From Treponema sp. (GTDB taxonomy: Bacteria; Spirochaetota; Spirochaetia; Treponematales; Breznakiellaceae), in the NCBI GenBank assembly GCA_031258265.1, contig JAIRNB010000262.1, forward strand, positions 1 to 8,543: a stretch of DNA of 8,543 nt. The letters are read 5' to 3'. The position numbers were made by a program, and so were the translations under genes. The notes below the pieces were generated by a model. The model was not told where the DNA came from, did no database searches, and saw nothing but the letters and a program-made list of their open reading frames with translations. Below are positions 1 to 6,171 of this stretch, one piece after another (the first letter of the stretch is position 1; each line of letters opens with the position of its first letter).

Positions 1-12
1 TTTTTAATGGCT

Positions 13-42
13 GCCCTTTCAAAACTTCAGTTTTGAAAGGGC
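13..42 (-). terminator. Perfect 13-bp stem-loop downstream of oadB, possible end of the oad transcript
   Basis: A perfect inverted repeat: arm 13-25, four-base loop 26-29, arm 30-42. It lies about 70 bases past the oadB stop codon on the minus strand, where an operon terminator is expected. Neither strand has a T run directly after the stem, so it is not a classic intrinsic terminator. It could instead be an RNA-end-protecting hairpin or a bidirectional terminator shared with a gene to the left of the window. Confidence 0.5.
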
Positions 43-80
43 CTCTAACAATTAACCAAACTTCTGTTATACATTCTGGC

Positions 81-111
81 TTCTTGCAAAACCCTATTGA
101 TTTTGAAAGAA
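81..111 (-). other. Imperfect stem-loop directly after the oadB stop
   Basis: Arms 81-91 and 101-111 pair at 10 of 11 positions, with one mismatch (86 against 106) and a nine-base loop. The hairpin begins three bases after the oadB stop codon. It has no T run. With the stronger stem at 13-42 it forms a double hairpin at the operon's 3' end. Confidence 0.35.
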
Positions 112-113
112 CC

Positions 114-1505
114 TTAACCGTAGATGGCGATCATAACGCCTGCGGCAATGGCGGTGCCGATAACCCCGGCCACATTGGGGCCCATGGCGTGCATCAAAAG
201 GAAATTGCCGGGATCGTACTCCAGGCCCACCTTGTTGGAAACCCGGGCGGCCATGGGGACCGCGGACACCCCGGCGGAACCAATAAGGGGGTTGATCTTC
301 TCTTTGAGGAACAGGTTCATGAACTTGGCCACAAGAATCCCGGTGCCGGTGGCAATGGCAAAGGCCACAAGACCCATGACCACGATGATCAGGGACGAGG
401 GGTTAAGGAAGCGGTCGGGGGTCATCTGGCTGCCCACCCCCAGGGAGAGAAAGATCGACACGATGTTGATAAGCTCGTTCTGCATGGTCTTGGAAAGCCG
501 GTCAACAATGCCGCACTCCCGGATAAAGTTACCAAACATGAGGCAGCCGATAAGGGGGGCCGCCGAAGGAAGCAGCATGATTGAAAGGCTAAAAACCACG
601 ATCGGGAAGGCGATTTTTTCCACCTTGGAAACGGGCCGGAGCTGCTTCATCCTGATAAGCCGTTCTTCCTTAGTGGTAAGGAGCTTCATGATAGGGGGCT
701 GGATGATTGGCACCAGGGCCATGTAGGAATAGGCCGCCACAGCCACGGTGGCCAGAAGGTGGGGGGCAAGTTTGGCGGCGATGTAGATCGTCGTGGGACC
801 GTCCGCGCCGCCGATGATGGCCACCGAACAGGCTTCCTTTAGGTTAAACGCCACGCCGGGCAGATAATTCGCCACGGAAATACCGAACAGGGTACCAAAG
901 ACCCCGAACTGGGCCGCCGCCCCCAGGATGGCGGTCTTGGGGTTGGCGATAAGGGGGCCGAAGTCGGTCATGGCTCCGATACCCATGAAGATGATCATGG
1001 GAAAAAACTCGTTACCCACGCCGCTTTCATAGATGATGTGCAACATCCCATGGGGGGCGTGCCCCATACCGGCGAAGGGTATGTTCACAAAAACCGTCCC
1101 AAAGCCGATGGGGATGAGGAGCAGGGGTTCAAAATTCTTGGCGGCCCCCAGGTAGATGATAAGAAAGCCCACAGCCACCATGAGAAGTTCCTGCCAGCCG
1201 AAGACCGTTATGGGAAGCCCCGCCGGGGTTTCCATCTCCGCCTTATCGGTGATAAAGGCGTAGATACCGGTGGTTTCCGCTATGTTCCGCAGAAAACTCC
1301 CCACTGAAACCTGGGGAAGGTTATCGCTGTTGGGGATCTTCCCGTCCAGATTCCTAAACGAGGGAAGATCGTCAACTGAAGCCTGGGTTTGGGCCTGGAC
1401 GCGGGGGGCAAAGGCGGCGTTCCCCAGGGAAAAAGCCACAGCCCCGATCACCAGAAGCATACATACCTTGGTAACAAATACCGGATCTTTTTTAGGGTTC
1501 AGCAT
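114..1505 (-). CDS. oadB: Oxaloacetate decarboxylase beta subunit, Na+-translocating membrane protein
   Basis: Integral membrane subunit of the Na+-pumping decarboxylase family (OadB/MmdB/GcdB). It takes CO2 from carboxybiotin on OadA and couples this to Na+ export. The protein is 463 residues. The family's functional residues are present: GGADGPT at 232-238 with D235; Y261 in AYSYMALVP; and the region VIII motif with N405, G409, S414 and R421, at the same spacing as the essential D203, Y229, N373, G377, S382 and R389 of the Klebsiella protein. Many hydrophobic segments follow residue 104. The N-terminus is long: a hydrophobic stretch at 13-32 and a polar Gln/Ala-rich part precede the core. 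It looks like a signal peptide or extra membrane helix. The ATG has an AAGGA seven bases upstream and lies 21 bases after the oadA stop, so the two are probably cotranscribed. A paralogous methylmalonyl-CoA or glutaconyl-CoA decarboxylase beta is possible by sequence, but the OadA partner argues for oxaloacetate. Confidence 0.96.
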   Translation of the reverse strand: MLNPKKDPVFVTKVCMLLVIGAVAFSLGNAAFAPRVQAQTQASVDDLPSFRNLDGKIPNSDNLPQVSVGSFLRNIAETTGIYAFITDKAEMETPAGLPITVFGWQELLMVAVGFLIIYLGAAKNFEPLLLIPIGFGTVFVNIPFAGMGHAPHGMLHIIYESGVGNEFFPMIIFMGIGAMTDFGPLIANPKTAILGAAAQFGVFGTLFGISVANYLPGVAFNLKEACSVAIIGGADGPTTIYIAAKLAPHLLATVAVAAYSYMALVPIIQPPIMKLLTTKEERLIRMKQLRPVSKVEKIAFPIVVFSLSIMLLPSAAPLIGCLMFGNFIRECGIVDRLSKTMQNELINIVSIFLSLGVGSQMTPDRFLNPSSLIIVVMGLVAFAIATGTGILVAKFMNLFLKEKINPLIGSAGVSAVPMAARVSNKVGLEYDPGNFLLMHAMGPNVAGVIGTAIAAGVMIAIYG

Positions 1506-1526
1506 GTTTTAATCCTTATTCCTTGT

Positions 1527-3545
1527 TTAGCCGATTTGGGCTATGGGCTGCTGGGACGCTACCTGGGTCCCGGGGGCTACCAGGAAATGAACAGGGCCGG
1601 AGCTGGTGGCCTTGATCTCCAGTTCCATCTTCATCGATTCGATAATGACGATAGTATCCCCGGAAGCAACCTGGGCCCCCTCGTCCACCGCGTAGCGGAG
1701 GACCGTACCGGCCACCGGGGCGTTCACCGCTTCCCCGCCGGAAGGCGCGGGCGCGGCGGTTTCCGGAATGGCGGCTTCCGGGGCGCCGGCAACAGGGGCC
1801 TCCCCCACGGCGGAACCGCCGATTTCCGCCACCGGCTGCTGGGCCGCCACCTGGGTTCCGGTGGGAACGAGGAAGTGGACAGGCCCGGAGGCGGTGGATT
1901 TGATCTCCAGTTCCATCTTCATCGATTCGATGATGAGGACCGTATCCCCGGAAGCAACCTGGGCCCCCTCGTCCACCGCGTAGCGGAGGACCGTACCGGC
2001 CCCCGGCGCCGGGATAACCTGGCCCCCCCCGGAGCGGGCCGGGGCGGAGCCGGCAGAGGGGGCAAGCGCCACGGTCCCCGCGGGGGAAACCACCACGGCG
2101 TAATTGGTCCCGTTGACATTCACGTTGTACTTGGCGGCCTGGCCGGGGCTTGAAGAAGCCGGCGCGGCGGCGGGTTTAACTACAAAGGAGGCGGAGTCCA
2201 CCGGCCCCTGATCCCGCTTTTGGAAGAAGCCGGGGGCAACCTTGGGGAACATGGCATAGGTAAGCACATCTTCCACGGTTTTAGCTCCCAGCTTTTTGGC
2301 TTCCCCTTCGATCTTTTCAAACTCGTTGGGAATCTCGTCGGCGGGCCTGTTGGTAAGGACCTTTTCGTATTTGTTCTTTTCCAGGGCCAGTTTGACGAGT
2401 TCCGGGTTGGCGGGGGCCGCCAGGGCGCCGTAACGGCCGGTCACGAGGTCGGCGGTTTCCGCGGTAAGGTTCTTGTAACGGCCAAAGAGGACGTTGAACA
2501 CCGCCTGGGTGCCTACAATTTGGCTGGTGGGAGTAACCAGGGGAATATAACCGCAGTCCTTCTGGACTACCTGAATCTCCTTGAGAACTTCGTCAATTTG
2601 ATTGGAGGCGTTTTGCTCTTTAAGCTGATTCTCCAGGTTGGAGAGCATACCGCCGGGCACCTGGGAGGCGAGAATCCGGGTATCGGCCCCCAGGAAGCTG
2701 GATTCAAACTTGGCGTACTTCTTGCGGACCTCCCGGAAGTAGGCGGCGATGTCCAGCAGGGGAATGATGTCCAGGCCGGTATCGAATTCCGTGCCGTGGA
2801 AAGCCTCCACGATGGTCTCCGTGGGGCTATGGCTGGTTCCCATGGCCAGGGAAGAAATGGCGGTATCCAGGATTTCCGCCCCCGCCTCCGCCCCCTTGAT
2901 CAGGGAAGCCACCGAAAGGCCGGTGGTGGCGTGGGTGTGAATCTCCAGGGGAAGGTCCACCTTGGCCTTAATAGCCTTGACCAGTTCATAGGTTTCGTAG
3001 GGTTTAAGGAGGCCGGACATGTCCTTGATACATATTGAATCCGCCCCGGAATCGGCAAAACTCTTGGCCAGTTCCGCGTAAATTTCCTTGGTATGATAGG
3101 GGGTAGTGGCGTAGGAAATAGCCATCTGGACATGCTTGCCGGTTTTTCTGGCGGCGGCCGCGGCCTGTTTAAGGTTCCGGGGATCGTTACAGGCGTCAAA
3201 TATACGGAACACCTCGACCCCGTTTTCCGCCGCCTTCTCCACAAATTTGTCTACCACATCGTCGGCATAGTGGCGGTAACCCAAAAGGTTTTGGCCCCGG
3301 AGGAGCATCATGATCGGGGTATGGGGGAGCCCCTTTTTAAGGGTCCGCAGCCGTTCCCAGGGGTCTTCGTTCAAAAAACGGATACAACTGTCAAAAGTCG
3401 CCCCGCCCCAGCCTTCCAGGGCCCAGTAACCGATAGTATCCAGCCGCGCCAGGGCGGGGACCATGTCGGCGGTAGTCATACGGGTGGCAAACAGGGACTG
3501 GTGGCCGTCCCGTAGAACCAGATCGGTGAGTTTTACCTTAGGCAT
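1527..3545 (-). CDS. oadA: Oxaloacetate decarboxylase alpha subunit with two tandem biotinyl domains
   Basis: Cytoplasmic carboxyltransferase that moves the carboxyl group of oxaloacetate to biotin, giving pyruvate. Numbered from the ATG (672 residues): HMGL-like TIM-barrel domain from about 2 to 262, with LRDGHQS (D13), the metal-site lysine K174 in IKDMSG, and H203 and H205 in EIHTHATTG; conserved C-terminal carboxyltransferase region about 280-452; Ala/Pro/Ser linker; a beta-strand segment near 473-486; biotinyl domain 1 about 507-576 (ESMKM, K543); Ala/Pro linker; biotinyl domain 2 about 606-672 (ESMKM, K639). One biotinyl domain and roughly 590-600 residues are usual, so the extra length is the second carrier domain. 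The start chosen is ATG at 3543-3545, with AGGAG five bases before it; the in-frame GTG six bases upstream would overlap that AGGAG. It lies between oadG and oadB on the same strand. Confidence 0.96.
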   Translation of the reverse strand: MPKVKLTDLVLRDGHQSLFATRMTTADMVPALARLDTIGYWALEGWGGATFDSCIRFLNEDPWERLRTLKKGLPHTPIMMLLRGQNLLGYRHYADDVVDKFVEKAAENGVEVFRIFDACNDPRNLKQAAAAARKTGKHVQMAISYATTPYHTKEIYAELAKSFADSGADSICIKDMSGLLKPYETYELVKAIKAKVDLPLEIHTHATTGLSVASLIKGAEAGAEILDTAISSLAMGTSHSPTETIVEAFHGTEFDTGLDIIPLLDIAAYFREVRKKYAKFESSFLGADTRILASQVPGGMLSNLENQLKEQNASNQIDEVLKEIQVVQKDCGYIPLVTPTSQIVGTQAVFNVLFGRYKNLTAETADLVTGRYGALAAPANPELVKLALEKNKYEKVLTNRPADEIPNEFEKIEGEAKKLGAKTVEDVLTYAMFPKVAPGFFQKRDQGPVDSASFVVKPAAAPASSSPGQAAKYNVNVNGTNYAVVVSPAGTVALAPSAGSAPARSGGGQVIPAPGAGTVLRYAVDEGAQVASGDTVLIIESMKMELEIKSTASGPVHFLVPTGTQVAAQQPVAEIGGSAVGEAPVAGAPEAAIPETAAPAPSGGEAVNAPVAGTVLRYAVDEGAQVASGDTIVIIESMKMELEIKATSSGPVHFLVAPGTQVASQQPIAQIG
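1613..1713 (-). repeat. Near-identical direct repeat, copy in biotinyl domain 2 of oadA
   Basis: 101 bases that match 1901-2001 at 97 positions (offset 288 bases). They comprise a 31-base exact block, a 10-base stretch with four differences, and a 60-base exact block (1654-1713). Outside this core the two biotinyl domains are still homologous but clearly diverged. It encodes the domain from AGTVLRYAVDEG to the ESMKMELEIK motif. Confidence 0.95.
1901..2001 (-). repeat. Near-identical direct repeat, copy in biotinyl domain 1 of oadA
   Basis: Partner of 1613-1713, same orientation. The exact 60-base block is 1942-2001. The identity covers synonymous sites as well as coding ones, pointing to recent duplication or to gene conversion between the two domains rather than protein-level constraint alone. 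Confidence 0.95.
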
Positions 3546-3561
3546 ATTCACTCCTGTATAA

Positions 3562-3591
3562 GTATAAGGCGGCGAAATTGCCGCCCTTCAA
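3562..3591 (-). promoter_or_regulatory. Possible promoter or hairpin just upstream of oadA
   Basis: On the minus strand a TTGAAG box (3586-3591) and a TTATAC box (3562-3567) are 18 bases apart. The whole spacer (3568-3585) is an inverted repeat, GGCGGC / GCCGCC around a six-base loop. A transcript from here would start about 10-12 bases before the oadA ATG, just including its AGGAG. Alternatively, in a transcript from oadG the repeat folds into a hairpin next to the ribosome binding site. The boxes are only moderate matches. Confidence 0.3.
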
Positions 3592-3596
3592 TCGGA

Positions 3597-3615
3597 CATT
3601 AACACGCTGTTAATG
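3597..3615. promoter_or_regulatory. Perfect 7-bp palindrome upstream of oadA, operator candidate
   Basis: CATTAAC (3597-3603) and GTTAATG (3609-3615) are exact inverted copies around five bases. It is AT-rich against a GC-rich background and lies about 50-70 bases upstream of oadA, just upstream of the possible oadA promoter. This is the size and symmetry of a dimeric regulator's site. No regulator gene is in the window to pair with it. Confidence 0.35.
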
Positions 3616-3640
3616 GTCACTCCGGCGATGTTACAGAGAT

Positions 3641-3675
3641 AAAAAAGGAAAACCGCCCCAAGTCCGGCCGGTTTT
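3641..3675 (-). terminator. Intrinsic terminator-like hairpin between oadG and oadA
   Basis: Read on the minus strand, AAAACCG (3675-3669) pairs with CGGTTTT (3655-3649). One mismatch and two more G-C pairs lie inside, with a seven-base loop. Two C and six T (3648-3641) follow. Stem plus T run is the intrinsic terminator form. It lies about 115 bases past the oadG stop and about 95 before the oadA start, so it could end oadG transcripts or act as an attenuator within the operon. Confidence 0.5.
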
Positions 3676-3728
3676 AAGAAAGCCGCAGGGAAAAGATTTT
3701 TAGCCCGGTCCCTGTGTTTTACCCGGCC

Positions 3729-3769
3729 AAAGATACCTCGATCAAAGATACCTCAATCGAAAATACCCC
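3729..3769. repeat. 15-bp tandem repeat, about 2.6 copies
   Basis: Units 3729-3743 and 3744-3758 (AAAGATACCTC-R-ATC) differ at one base. A third, partial and more diverged unit follows at 3759-3769. It is noncoding, between oadG and oadA. The period is a multiple of three but no reading frame uses it. Confidence 0.7.
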
Positions 3770-3770
3770 G

Positions 3771-3783
3771 CTGCCTGCGGCAG
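3771..3783. other. Small stem-loop just after the oadG stop
   Basis: CTGCC (3771-3775) and GGCAG (3779-3783) form a 5-bp stem with a TGC loop, seven bases past the oadG stop codon. The same TGC loop closes the larger stem at 4197-4215, so the two may be related repeat units. Confidence 0.3.
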
Positions 3784-3789
3784 GGTCCC

Positions 3790-4044
3790 TCATTTTCCTT
3801 CGGTCTTGCGGTATTCGGTAACAGCGGCGGTGATAGCCGCGCTTACCGCGGCGGTCTTGGCAGCCGTAGACGGACCAGGGGCGGGCTTCGGAAGAACACT
3901 GGTATCTTTATCCAGCCCCAGGGTATGGATGATCTTTCCCACCACGGTTACAGAAACAATAAGGATAAACAGAAATCCAAAAACTACCCCCATCCCCAAA
4001 AGGGTAAGGCTTCCGCTTTGCCCCAGCATTTGTGCTATAGTCAT
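3790..4044 (-). CDS. oadG: Oxaloacetate decarboxylase gamma subunit, small membrane anchor
   Basis: An 84-residue protein with one membrane helix at about residues 12-39 (LTLLGMGVVFGFLFILIVSV and onward), then a short Pro/Ala-rich, mainly cytosolic tail ending ITAAVTEYRKTEGK. This is the OadG layout: the subunit assembles the alpha-beta-gamma complex, its tail contacting OadA. Sequence is poorly conserved in the family, so the call rests on size, the single helix, the AAI-AAV-Y-R type ending and its place next to oadA and oadB. The ATG at 4042-4044 has GGGAGG four bases upstream; an in-frame start 78 bases further upstream would run through the promoter, so I reject it. The tail lacks the C-terminal histidines linked to zinc binding in the enterobacterial protein. 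It is the first gene of the operon. Confidence 0.88.
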   Translation of the reverse strand: MTIAQMLGQSGSLTLLGMGVVFGFLFILIVSVTVVGKIIHTLGLDKDTSVLPKPAPGPSTAAKTAAVSAAITAAVTEYRKTEGK

Positions 4045-4071
4045 ACGACCTCCCGCTTTTAATTTATGCGG

Positions 4072-4100
4072 ATAATACTGGAATATCCAGCCTGGTTCAA
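4072..4100 (-). promoter_or_regulatory. Sigma-70-type promoter of the oad operon, with a palindrome in its spacer
   Basis: On the minus strand: -35 TTGAAC (4095-4100), 17-base spacer, -10 TATTAT (4072-4077). Transcription would start near 4065, giving a 5' leader of about 20 bases that holds the oadG ribosome binding site. The spacer contains a perfect inverted repeat, CTGGA-ATA-TCCAG (4078-4090), overlapping CCAG-C-CTGG (4087-4095). A repressor bound there would cover both boxes. Confidence 0.6.
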
Positions 4101-4576
4101 CGGCTTTGCAGGGGACCGGCATTTACGTTTTCGTTTGTTTATGGGCGCATTTTTGCGTGCCCGCACGCAAATACCGGGCTATCGCTGCAATTCCTCAGCC
4201 CGCCTGCGGCGGGCTTCCGGTATTTCCGCTCTATCCCTTGCGCAGTGAAAGCAACCAAAGGTTGTATATTAAACCAATGTGGCTTCGCATAGCGCCACCG
4301 TATGCCCCCAAATTGAAAAAGGCGCCTCCGCTTTAGCGGAGGCAGTGCGCGCGCGGCTCAACGCGCTTTATGCGCGGTGAGCTGGAACGAAAGCCATACG
4401 GCCGAAGGCGGGATAGTCACCAATGCGCCGCGGGAGGGGGAGGGGCCCCATATTTTTCCCAGCCGACAGGACCCCCGATAAATTTCCCGGCGTCTTTTGG
4501 TTTTTAGAATAATTAAACTGAGAATTGCTGCGGCGGACTGCTGGACTCTCCTTTCCCGTCTGTGCTAAGTTTTACC
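4101..4576. other. Gene-free region between the divergent oad operon and purB
   Basis: No convincing protein gene. The short open frames here (60-76 codons) lack ribosome binding sites and run through dense inverted repeats. The left end borders the oad promoter, 4143-4428 is hairpin-rich (listed separately), and 4429-4500 is G/C-rich with a GGGGCCCC palindrome at 4442-4449. The purB promoter should lie in the A/T-rich stretch near 4498-4530. A TAGAAT there (4505-4510) could be a -10 box, but no -35 box stands at the right distance. Confidence 0.5.
4143..4428. repeat. Hairpin-rich block, possible interspersed repeat or structured RNA
   Basis: Perfect stems in order: 4152-4159/4164-4171 (8 bp); 4169-4177/4217-4225 (9 bp), enclosing 4197-4204/4208-4215 (8 bp, TGC loop); 4252-4256/4260-4264 (5 bp); 4279-4283/4294-4298 (5 bp); 4324-4331/4336-4343 (8 bp, TTTA loop). 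Then 4356-4366/4372-4382 (11 bp, one mismatch), which competes with a longer-range helix 4372-4380/4417-4428 (three-base bulge). This density far exceeds what I see inside the coding genes. I do not recognise a known RNA family. It could be a non-autonomous mobile repeat, an RNA, or a nested set of terminators serving neither neighbour obviously. Confidence 0.45.
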
Positions 4577-6058
4577 ATGGAAGCCTACGAAGAAACCCGG
4601 CCAATTTTTCAGAATATATCCCCCATCGATCACCGTTACTCAGTTTCGGAAGCCCCCCTGTACCGGGCCCTGTCGTCCTGGCTTTCCGAGGAAGCCGCCA
4701 TCACCGCCAATGTTAAGGCGGAGATCGCCCTGGCGCTGGCCCACCTAAAAGTCCGGGGAAAATTGAACGGCCGCCTCCGGGAAGCCCTGGAAAAGGCAGG
4801 CCGGGACCTGAGCCCGGCGGAAGTTTACGCGGAGGAAGAAAAAACCCGCCATAATATCCGCGCCCTGGTGAACGTGTTAAAACGCAAAGTGCCGCCGGAG
4901 CTTTCCCCCCTGATACACCTGGGGGCCACCAGTGCCGATATTCTGGATACCGGCCTTGCCTGGCGGGTCCGGGGCGTTGTCCGCGCGGTCCTGCTGCCGG
5001 AGCTGCGGCGCCTGGAACTCCTGCTCTGCGACTTTACCGGCAGGGAGGCGGAAACTCCCCAGGTGGGCCGTACCCACGGCCAGCACGCGGTGCCCATCAC
5101 CGTGGGCTTTGCCATGGCGGAATACGTTTCCCGGCTGGGTAAGTCCATCCTGGAAATAGAACGCCTGGCCGGACAGCTCAGGGGGAAACTCGCCGGGGCC
5201 GTGGGGGCCTACAATGCCGCCAGCATGATCGTCAAAGACCCGGAAGAACTGGAACGCCTCTACCTTGGGGAACTGGACCTGGAACCCTCCGAACATTCCA
5301 CCCAACTTGTGGAACCCGAATACCTCCTGCGGCTGCTTCTGGAAATGAACGTAGCCTTTGGGATCATCGCCAACCTGGCCGATGATCTGCGGAACCTTCA
5401 GCGCAGCGAAATAGGAGAACTGCGGGAGGGATTTTCGGCGGATCAGGTAGGCTCCTCCACCATGCCCCAAAAACGGAACCCCTGGAATTCGGAACACGTC
5501 AAAAGCCTGTGGAAAGCCTTCATGCCCCGGGCCCTCAGCTTCTTCATGGACCAGATCAGCGAACACCAGCGGGACCTATCCAACTCCGCAAGCCAGCGTT
5601 TCGTAGCCGACTATATCGCCGGTTTCTCCCTGGCCGTAAGCCGCATGGCCGGCGTTATCGAGGGGCTGGGAGTGGACCGGGAACGGGCCCTGGCCAACCT
5701 CCTGGGCGGAGGCCCCGCGGGGCAGGGAAACATCCCCGGCGGCATCCTGGCGGAAAGCGCCTACATACTCCTGGCGGAAAGCGGCGCCGGCGACGCCCAC
5801 GAGATCATCCGCAGAATTACTATTACCGCGGAAAAGGAGCGCATCAGTTTTGCCGCCGCCCTGCGGGGGGAAGAAGAACTCCTCCGCCGGATCGGGGAGA
5901 AAATGACGGAGCTGGGCCTAATCTCCCATCCAGGGTCCGCCCTCTCATGGTTTGAGCGGCCCGAACAGTACCGGGGACTGGCGGTAAAAAAGGCAAAAGA
6001 ACTGGCAGCCAAGTACCGCAAACTCATGGGGGGGGAAGCCTCCCCCCTCACTCCATAG
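4577..6058 (+). CDS. purB: Adenylosuccinate lyase
   Basis: Cytosolic lyase of the fumarase/aspartase superfamily. It splits adenylosuccinate to AMP and fumarate and, in full de novo synthesis, SAICAR to AICAR and fumarate. The protein is 493 residues, normal for the family. Visible motifs: substrate-binding start NISPIDHRYS (13-22); GATSADILDT (116-125); GRTHGQHAVPITVGF (164-178) with the presumed general-acid His, H167; and the superfamily signature SSTMPQKRNPWNSE (293-306) in the mobile loop that carries the catalytic serine. QRDLSNSA follows at 331-338. The ATG at 4577 is preferred to an in-frame GTG at 4562; neither has a clear Shine-Dalgarno sequence, which is odd beside guaB. The C-terminal 8-10 residues (GGEASPLTP) look like a non-conserved tail. 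It is divergent from the oad operon and upstream of guaB on the same strand. Confidence 0.97.
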   Translation: MEAYEETRPIFQNISPIDHRYSVSEAPLYRALSSWLSEEAAITANVKAEIALALAHLKVRGKLNGRLREALEKAGRDLSPAEVYAEEEKTRHNIRALVNVLKRKVPPELSPLIHLGATSADILDTGLAWRVRGVVRAVLLPELRRLELLLCDFTGREAETPQVGRTHGQHAVPITVGFAMAEYVSRLGKSILEIERLAGQLRGKLAGAVGAYNAASMIVKDPEELERLYLGELDLEPSEHSTQLVEPEYLLRLLLEMNVAFGIIANLADDLRNLQRSEIGELREGFSADQVGSSTMPQKRNPWNSEHVKSLWKAFMPRALSFFMDQISEHQRDLSNSASQRFVADYIAGFSLAVSRMAGVIEGLGVDRERALANLLGGGPAGQGNIPGGILAESAYILLAESGAGDAHEIIRRITITAEKERISFAAALRGEEELLRRIGEKMTELGLISHPGSALSWFERPEQYRGLAVKKAKELAAKYRKLMGGEASPLTP

Positions 6059-6063
6059 TCCTC

Positions 6064-6086
6064 GGGCCAAACCTCCGGTTTGGCCC
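6064..6086 (+). terminator. Perfect 10-bp stem-loop right after purB
   Basis: Arms 6064-6073 (GGGCCAAACC) and 6077-6086 pair exactly around a TCC loop, five bases past the purB stop. It is strong and well placed for a terminator, but no T run follows. Transcription may end here or the hairpin may only protect the 3' end of the message. Confidence 0.5.
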
Positions 6087-6171
6087 TGCGGTCTATTCCG
6101 TTACCCCCCTCTACGGGGCAGAGCGCCGTGGAAGGCGGCTATATATGTGGAGTTTGCGGCGCAGATCCTGT

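Noticed and set aside
33..726. Two plus-strand open frames opposite oadB (33-584 and 124-726)
   Set aside because: Both are antisense to conserved oadB codons and show no domain or ribosome binding site.
1613..2001. Repeat pair considered as a CRISPR or mobile element trace
   Set aside because: Only two copies, in frame within one gene, encoding the same protein domain; internal domain duplication explains it.
1389..2153. Plus-strand open frame of 254 codons with an apparent internal repeat
   Set aside because: The repeat is the reverse reading of the doubled biotinyl domain in oadA; the frame is a shadow.
2220..3038. Plus-strand open frame of 272 codons opposite oadA
   Set aside because: It lies entirely inside oadA, has no domain and shows the low-complexity composition of an antisense shadow.
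3549..3551. GTG at 3549-3551 as the oadA start
   Set aside because: The AGGAG directly abuts it, while the ATG six bases downstream has correct five-base spacing and gives the usual family N-terminus.
4106..4336. Plus-strand open frame of 76 codons in the oadG-purB gap
   Set aside because: No ribosome binding site, starts within the oad promoter area and runs through several inverted repeats; more likely noncoding.
4877..5566. Minus-strand open frame of 229 codons opposite purB
   Set aside because: Shadow of purB, no recognisable protein features.
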